Assembly (NCBI GenBank): GCA_916710115.1
Contig: CAKAOY010000037.1
Span: 1 to 9,104 of the forward strand
From: an uncultured Bergeyella sp.
GTDB taxonomy: Bacteria; Bacteroidota; Bacteroidia; Flavobacteriales; Weeksellaceae
Direction: 5' to 3'
DNA: 9,104 nt
Shown: piece by piece, positions 6,430 to 9,104 of the stretch
Layout of the letters: every line of letters begins with the position of its first letter
Position numbering within the stretch: the first letter of the stretch is position 1
The notes under the pieces: generated by a model
The model's input: only the letters and a program-made list of their open reading frames with translations
Told to the model about the DNA's origin: nothing
Databases searched by the model: none
Position numbers and translations under genes: made by a program

Positions 6430-6437
6430 CAAAGATA
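6430..6437 (-). promoter_or_regulatory. -7 element of the rsmD promoter
   Basis: On the minus strand this reads TATCTTTG, a full match to TAnnTTTG, 13 nt before the rsmD ATG, so the mRNA leader would be only a few nt. No TTTG -33 box is present at 19-21 nt; the nearest is 28 nt away. Confidence 0.6.
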
Positions 6438-6454
6438 ATTTTTTTTTAATATGT

Positions 6455-6485
6455 TTTGTATTTATCAAAAAAAGTAATATATTTG
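6455..6485 (+). promoter_or_regulatory. Consensus promoter of rpmH
   Basis: TTTG (6455-6458), 19 nt, TATATTTG (6478-6485): a complete Bacteroidetes primary sigma promoter. The expected start near 6492 gives a leader of about 44 nt before the rpmH ATG. It is arranged back to back with the rsmD promoter. Confidence 0.88.
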
Positions 6486-6535
6486 CAAAATCAATTTAAG
6501 AGAAATATCGTAGAACACCTTATAATATTTAAGTA

Positions 6536-6691
6536 ATGAAAAGAACATTCCAACCATCGGAGAGAAAGAAAAGAAACAAGCACGGATTTAGAGAGAGAAT
6601 GTCCACGCCGAACGGAAGAAGAGTTTTGGCTGCAAGAAGAGCAAAGGGCAGAAAAAGATTAACTGTTAGTGTATCAAGAGCTAAGAGATAA
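6536..6691 (+). CDS. rpmH: 50S ribosomal protein L34
   Basis: Small, very basic large-subunit protein of 51 aa. Translation of 6536-6691 begins MKRTFQPSERKKRNKHGFRER, continues through MSTPNGRRVLAARRAKGRK and ends VSVSRAKR, which is the complete L34 pattern (KRTFQPS...HGFR.RM.T..GR.VL..RR.KGR..L). A longer frame on the opposite strand across this stretch is only its shadow. In many bacteria rpmH is followed by rnpA near the origin. Here no rnpA follows, and the gene is a single-gene unit with its own consensus promoter and terminator, between rsmD and ftsE. Confidence 0.97.
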   Translation: MKRTFQPSERKKRNKHGFRERMSTPNGRRVLAARRAKGRKRLTVSVSRAKR

Positions 6692-6715
6692 TCTATAAAA
6701 TATGAAAAATATGGG

Positions 6716-6745
6716 TGCTTAGGATTTTTTCTAAGCATTTTTTTT
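6716..6745 (+). terminator. Rho-independent terminator of rpmH
   Basis: Stem TGCTTAG (6716-6722) and CTAAGCA (6731-6737) with an 8-nt loop GATTTTTT, followed by eight consecutive T (6738-6745). It begins 24 nt after the rpmH stop and is a textbook intrinsic terminator. Confidence 0.9.
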
Positions 6746-6767
6746 GTTGTTAAAAAGTATTAAAGTT

Positions 6768-6799
6768 TTTGGCTGTCCCAAATCTTTTGAGTATTTTTG
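6768..6799 (+). promoter_or_regulatory. Promoter of ftsE
   Basis: TTTG (6768-6771), 20 nt, TATTTTTG (6792-6799). The expected start near 6806 leaves a leader of about 44 nt before the ftsE ATG. Both boxes lie in a 9-bp direct repeat TTTTTGGCT (6766-6774 and 6794-6802), so each is followed by the same GCT. Confidence 0.75.
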
Positions 6800-6849
6800 G
6801 CTAGAATAAAAACAAAATAATTTTAATTATCAACTCTAAAAATAAAATT

Positions 6850-7560
6850 ATGTCACATAAGAATGATTTCGGAAATGAGATAATTACCCTTTCTGATGCA
6901 AAAATTGTCCAAAAAAATTTCACAGTGCTAAGCAATGTAAATCTAACAATACAAAAAGGTGAATTTTGCTATCTCATTGGTAAAACAGGTTCTGGAAAGT
7001 CTTCTTTACTGAAAACTATTTATGGGCATATTCCTTTGGGAGCAGGACAAGGGACTGTGGTAGGATTTGATTTATCTAAGCTCCGTCCATCGGATATACC
7101 GAACCTTAGGAGAAAATTAGGTATCGTATTTCAAGATTTTCAGTTATTATCTGATAGAAGTGTTGAGAAAAATCTAAGATTCGTCTTGGAAGCCACAGGT
7201 TGGAAACATAAACACGAGATAGAAAATCGTATAGACGAGGTACTGGATAGCGTTGGTATGAAATCCAAAAAACACAAAATGCCTCACGAGCTTTCGGGAG
7301 GAGAACAGCAGAGGGTGGCTATTGCACGAGCTTTGCTTAATCATCCGAAACTTATATTGGCAGACGAGCCTACGGGAAATCTAGACCCTGAGACTTCTAA
7401 TGAAATTATGGAACTCCTAAAAAGAGTCGCTCACGAGAATGATGCTGCCGTTATTATGGCCACTCACGATTATCATATGATACAAAATTTCCCTGGTGAG
7501 GCTATCAAATGTGAGGACGGAAAGGTATCTGTATTAGAGACCGCAGAACTATTTGAATAA
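6850..7560 (+). CDS. ftsE: Cell-division ABC transporter ATP-binding protein FtsE
   Basis: ATPase partner of the membrane protein FtsX. In E. coli and other bacteria the FtsEX complex works at the division septum and controls peptidoglycan hydrolases. The 236-aa protein has all ABC ATPase motifs in order: Walker A GKTGSGKSS (44-52), Q-loop VFQDFQLL (93-100), signature LSGGEQQRVAIARAL (148-162), Walker B LILADEPTGNLD (168-179) and switch histidine MATHDY (203-208). The segment RRKLGIVFQDFQLLSDRSVEKN is FtsE-like, and length and lack of extra domains also fit. ftsX is not adjacent: the downstream gene is convergent yfiC, whose end overlaps the ftsE stop by 12 bp. A related LolD-type ATPase is the main alternative. 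The gene has its own promoter and terminator. Confidence 0.87.
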   Translation: MSHKNDFGNEIITLSDAKIVQKNFTVLSNVNLTIQKGEFCYLIGKTGSGKSSLLKTIYGHIPLGAGQGTVVGFDLSKLRPSDIPNLRRKLGIVFQDFQLLSDRSVEKNLRFVLEATGWKHKHEIENRIDEVLDSVGMKSKKHKMPHELSGGEQQRVAIARALLNHPKLILADEPTGNLDPETSNEIMELLKRVAHENDAAVIMATHDYHMIQNFPGEAIKCEDGKVSVLETAELFE

Positions 7561-8241
7561 ATGAAAATCTTTTGTAGCTTGTAAATATTGCTCCGAGAAT
7601 TGTCTCGGAGCTTTTTCTATAATGAAGGTTTCCACTTTGGGGGATAGAGATTTTTTTGAAAACTCTAAAATATTCCGCCGAAGTGTTCCACCAGCAATCC
7701 CATAAATATCAATTTTTCTGGTGAGGTATAATTGATGTTCTTTGCTTAGGTTAATGAATTTTGCTCTTTCATCAGCGGGGATAATTACTGAGAAAATACC
7801 ATCAACAGAAAGAATTTTGGCGGTATTACATATTAAATCTGAGAAGTCAAGTTCTATTCTCTGTCGTGCTAAGATATCCTTTGTGGAGGAGTTAGCATCA
7901 AAATAGGGTGGGTTAGATACTACGAAATCAAACTTATCACTATTATCAAAAGTTTTAAAATCTTTTTCAAAAGCCTTTAAACGCTCTTTAAACGGGGCGT
8001 TCTCAAAATTTTCCCTTGCCAAGCCCACTGCTTCGGGGTTAATGTCAATTGCTGTTATATTGGCTTCCGAGTTTCTTTGGGCGAGCATTAGGGAGATGAT
8101 ACCTGTCCCAGTGCCTATTTCCAAAATATTTTGTTTGCCAAAGACGCCTGCTAATGCTCCCAGAAGCACGGCATCGGTGCCGATGCGGAATACTTTTTCG
8201 GATTGGTTAATGTTAAATTGTTTGAAAGAGAAAGGCTTCAT
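7549..8241 (-). CDS. yfiC: tRNA1(Val) (adenine(37)-N6)-methyltransferase
   Basis: TrmN6/YfiC-type SAM-dependent enzyme that in E. coli makes m6A37 in tRNA1(Val). The ATG at 8241 is preferred over a TTG one codon upstream, giving MKPFSFKQF and 230 aa. Visible are the YfiC N-terminal pattern FSFKQFNINQSEKVFRIGTD, motif I ILEIGTGTGIISLMLAQ, motif II AIDINPEA and the catalytic N6-adenine motif SNPPYF (about residue 110). The C-terminal part has GTLRRNILEF, as in this family. It lies 15 nt downstream of ribE and is probably co-transcribed with it. The 3' end overlaps the ftsE stop by 12 bp, and codons for APRQFSEQ lie inside the inverted repeat that serves as the ftsE terminator on the other strand. 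Confidence 0.88.
   Translation of the reverse strand: MKPFSFKQFNINQSEKVFRIGTDAVLLGALAGVFGKQNILEIGTGTGIISLMLAQRNSEANITAIDINPEAVGLARENFENAPFKERLKAFEKDFKTFDNSDKFDFVVSNPPYFDANSSTKDILARQRIELDFSDLICNTAKILSVDGIFSVIIPADERAKFINLSKEHQLYLTRKIDIYGIAGGTLRRNILEFSKKSLSPKVETFIIEKAPRQFSEQYLQATKDFHLFK
7590..7617 (+). terminator. ftsE terminator embedded in the convergent yfiC coding region
   Basis: Perfect 9-bp stem GCTCCGAGA (7590-7598) and TCTCGGAGC (7603-7611), 4-nt loop ATTG, then TTTTTCT (7612-7618). It starts 29 nt after the ftsE stop. The T-run is on the plus strand only, so it should terminate ftsE mRNA but not the opposite yfiC mRNA. Confidence 0.85.
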
Positions 8242-8256
8242 CAAGGATTTTTAGAG

Positions 8257-8862
8257 TTAGATGGGTCTTTGTGAAAATTGTTTTTTCAGTAGTTTGGAGA
8301 TATATTTTCCGATGATGTCAAATTCCAAATTGACGATATCTCCTGGGCGTAGGCAGTGCATATTGGTATGCTCCCAAGTGTAGGGGATAATAGCCACGGA
8401 GAATTGGTTTTTTCCAGAGTGTGCTACGGTGAGGCTTACTCCGTTGATGGTGATAGAGCCTTGTGGCACGGTGGTATATTCATCAGTTTCGTGATATTCT
8501 ATGGTGATGTAGTGGCTTCCGTCTTTGTCTTCAATACTTTTCACGATGCCTGTTTTATCGATATGTCCTTGTACGATATGTCCGTCTAATCTACCGCCCA
8601 TTTGGGTGCATCGTTCTATATTTACTTCAGTGCCGATGTTCCATTTTCCGAGGTTGGTTTTTAGGAGGGTTTCGTCTATGGCGGTTACTTTGTAGGTGTC
8701 GTCCATTACTTTGGTTACGGTCAAGCAGCAACCGTTGTGGGCTACGCTTTGGTCTATTTTCAGTGATGAGGCGAATGGGCATTTTAGCGTGAAGTGGATA
8801 TTACTTCCGTCGGTTTCTATATTTTGTATGGTGCCGATGGCTTCTACGATTCCTGTGAACAT
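8257..8862 (-). CDS. ribE: Riboflavin synthase, alpha subunit
   Basis: Final enzyme of riboflavin synthesis: dismutates two 6,7-dimethyl-8-ribityllumazine into riboflavin and a pyrimidinedione. Usually a cytosolic trimer. The 201-aa protein has the two internally related lumazine-binding barrels. The first (about 1-95) starts MFTGIVEAIG and includes SVAHNGCCLTVT and ETLLKTNLG. The second (about 96-190) includes GGRLDGHIVQGHIDKTG and TINGVSLTVA, then IPYTWEHTN. Length is normal. The N-terminal MFTGIVE fixes the ATG at 8862. It is the first gene of a ribE-yfiC unit, with a TATCTTTG element 17 nt upstream. No FMN riboswitch is recognisable in the upstream 100 nt. By eye its coding sequence is richer in G and C than most neighbours. 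Confidence 0.96.
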   Translation of the reverse strand: MFTGIVEAIGTIQNIETDGSNIHFTLKCPFASSLKIDQSVAHNGCCLTVTKVMDDTYKVTAIDETLLKTNLGKWNIGTEVNIERCTQMGGRLDGHIVQGHIDKTGIVKSIEDKDGSHYITIEYHETDEYTTVPQGSITINGVSLTVAHSGKNQFSVAIIPYTWEHTNMHCLRPGDIVNLEFDIIGKYISKLLKKQFSQRPI

Positions 8863-8879
8863 ATTTTTCTATTTTTAAG

Positions 8880-8887
8880 CAAAGATA
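8880..8887 (-). promoter_or_regulatory. -7 element of the ribE promoter
   Basis: On the minus strand this is TATCTTTG, matching TAnnTTTG, 17 nt before the ribE ATG. A clear TTTG -33 box is missing at 19-21 nt; instead a perfect palindrome TTATCGATAA (8897-8906) occupies the spacer. Confidence 0.6.
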
Positions 8888-8900
8888 AGCATTCTTTTAT

Positions 8901-8915
8901 CGATAATCATTAATA
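8901..8915. promoter_or_regulatory. Possible Fur-box-like operator between divergent promoters
   Basis: CGATAATCATTAATA matches 11 of 14 defined bases of the 7-1-7 Fur pattern TGATAATnATTATCA. It overlaps the palindrome TTATCGATAA (8897-8906) and lies between the ribE -7 element (8880-8887) and a plus-strand TATATTTG (8922-8929). In AT-rich DNA such a match can arise by chance, so this is only a candidate. Confidence 0.3.
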
Positions 8916-8921
8916 ATTCGT

Positions 8922-8929
8922 TATATTTG
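8922..8929 (+). promoter_or_regulatory. Plus-strand -7 element facing the right edge
   Basis: TATATTTG matches TAnnTTTG. No TTTG -33 is present at the right distance. It would start transcription near 8936, about 33 nt before an ATG at 8969 that opens a frame running through the tandem repeat. Confidence 0.4.
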
Positions 8930-8979
8930 CCTGAAACTTAAAAAGGATAAAAAAGAAAATAAAAATAGATGCCTGAAAA

Positions 8980-9011
8980 TTTGCATAACTTATTGAAAAT
9001 CCGTATCTTTG
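8980..9011 (+). promoter_or_regulatory. Promoter immediately upstream of the tandem repeat
   Basis: TTTG (8980-8983), 20 nt, TATCTTTG (9004-9011). This is as good a match as the tRNA and ftsE promoters. The predicted start, near 9018, is about 4 nt before the first AGCGTTC unit, so the array would form the very 5' end of the transcript. Confidence 0.65.
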
Positions 9012-9021
9012 ATACACTGAA

Positions 9022-9104
9022 AGCGTTCAGCGTTCAGCGTTCAGCGTTCAGCGTTCAGCGTTCAGCGTTCAGCGTTCAGCGTTCAGCGTTCAGCGTTCAG
9101 CGTT
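9022..9104 (+). repeat. Heptanucleotide tandem repeat (AGCGTTC)n, continues past window
   Basis: Eleven perfect head-to-tail copies of AGCGTTC plus a further 6 nt (AGCGTT) fill the last 83 bases without a single mismatch. The right boundary is outside the window, so the true copy number is unknown. The unit is far richer in G+C than the flanking DNA. Seven is not a multiple of three: gain or loss of one unit would shift a reading frame. All three plus-strand frames are free of stops, while the minus strand has TGA in every frame. Confidence 0.97.

Larger units (their letters stand above)
8969..9104 (+). other. Open reading frame running into the heptad repeat (3' end outside window, doubtful gene)
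   Basis: From the ATG at 8969 the frame is open to the right edge (45 codons): MPENLHNLLKIRIFDTLKAF, then repeats of the heptapeptide SVQRSAF encoded by three successive 7-bp units. The ATG is preceded by an A-rich stretch and, 40 nt upstream, by a TATATTTG element. Against it being a gene, a near-consensus promoter (8980-9011) lies inside the frame, and the repeat itself has no stop in any plus-strand frame, so openness there is not evidence of coding. I do not recognise the product. Confidence 0.25.

Noticed and set aside
6529..6738. 69-aa minus-strand frame opposite rpmH
   Set aside because: It is the shadow of the complete L34 gene, and its start end lies in the rpmH terminator.
8356..8589. 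77-aa plus-strand frame inside ribE
   Set aside because: The minus strand holds a full riboflavin synthase; the plus frame has no recognisable domain or upstream signal.
8863..8968. FMN riboswitch upstream of ribE
   Set aside because: The ribE leader is only about 10-17 nt from its -7 element and shows none of the conserved RFN-element segments.
9022..9104. CRISPR array
   Set aside because: The units are 7 bp, head to tail, with no spacers; this is a simple tandem repeat.

Overview
The window reads as chromosomal core DNA from a member of the Bacteroidota, most likely class Flavobacteriia (Chryseobacterium/Riemerella-like; genus is inference). Supporting signs are AT-rich DNA, no Shine-Dalgarno motifs in front of starts, repeated Bacteroidetes-type promoters (TTTG, 19-20 nt, TAnnTTTG), tRNA genes without an encoded CCA, an L17 protein with a long charged tail, and a lipoprotein with an acidic motif right after its lipobox cysteine.

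Layout. (1) 1-1892: end of the ribosomal-protein/alpha operon, rpsD (5' truncated), rpoA, rplQ, closed by a strong hairpin terminator. (2) 1987-4430: promoter, tpiA, prmA, then a lipoprotein with a degenerate FKBP-like C-terminus and a terminator. (3) 4449-5388: an Hsp15-like S4-domain RNA-binding gene converging on, and overlapping by 32 bp, a minus-strand shikimate kinase gene (aroK). (4) 5418-5848: consensus promoter and a tRNA-Lys(TTT), tRNA-Leu(GAG), tRNA-Lys(TTT) cluster with two identical Lys copies, followed by two hairpins. (5) 5853-6745: rsmD (minus) divergent from rpmH (plus). The 51-aa rpmH gene has a consensus promoter and its own terminator. (6) 6768-8862: ftsE (plus) converging on a minus-strand ribE-yfiC unit; the ftsE terminator lies inside the yfiC coding region. 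(7) 8863-9104: a regulatory-looking gap with divergent promoter elements, a Fur-box-like site, a second consensus promoter, and a 7-bp tandem repeat (AGCGTTC, 11 full copies plus 6 nt) that runs off the end of the window.

Most genes serve translation (S4, L17, L34, tRNAs, and methyltransferases for L11, 16S rRNA and tRNA-Val), with transcription (RpoA), glycolysis (TpiA), aromatic amino acid synthesis (AroK), riboflavin synthesis (RibE) and cell division or envelope work (FtsE) alongside. I see no phage, insertion sequence, CRISPR array or defence locus. The least ordinary element is the heptanucleotide array at the right edge, which starts a few bases past a near-perfect promoter and has no stop codon in any plus-strand frame, so it is a candidate length-variable (phase-variable) element whose target gene lies outside the window.
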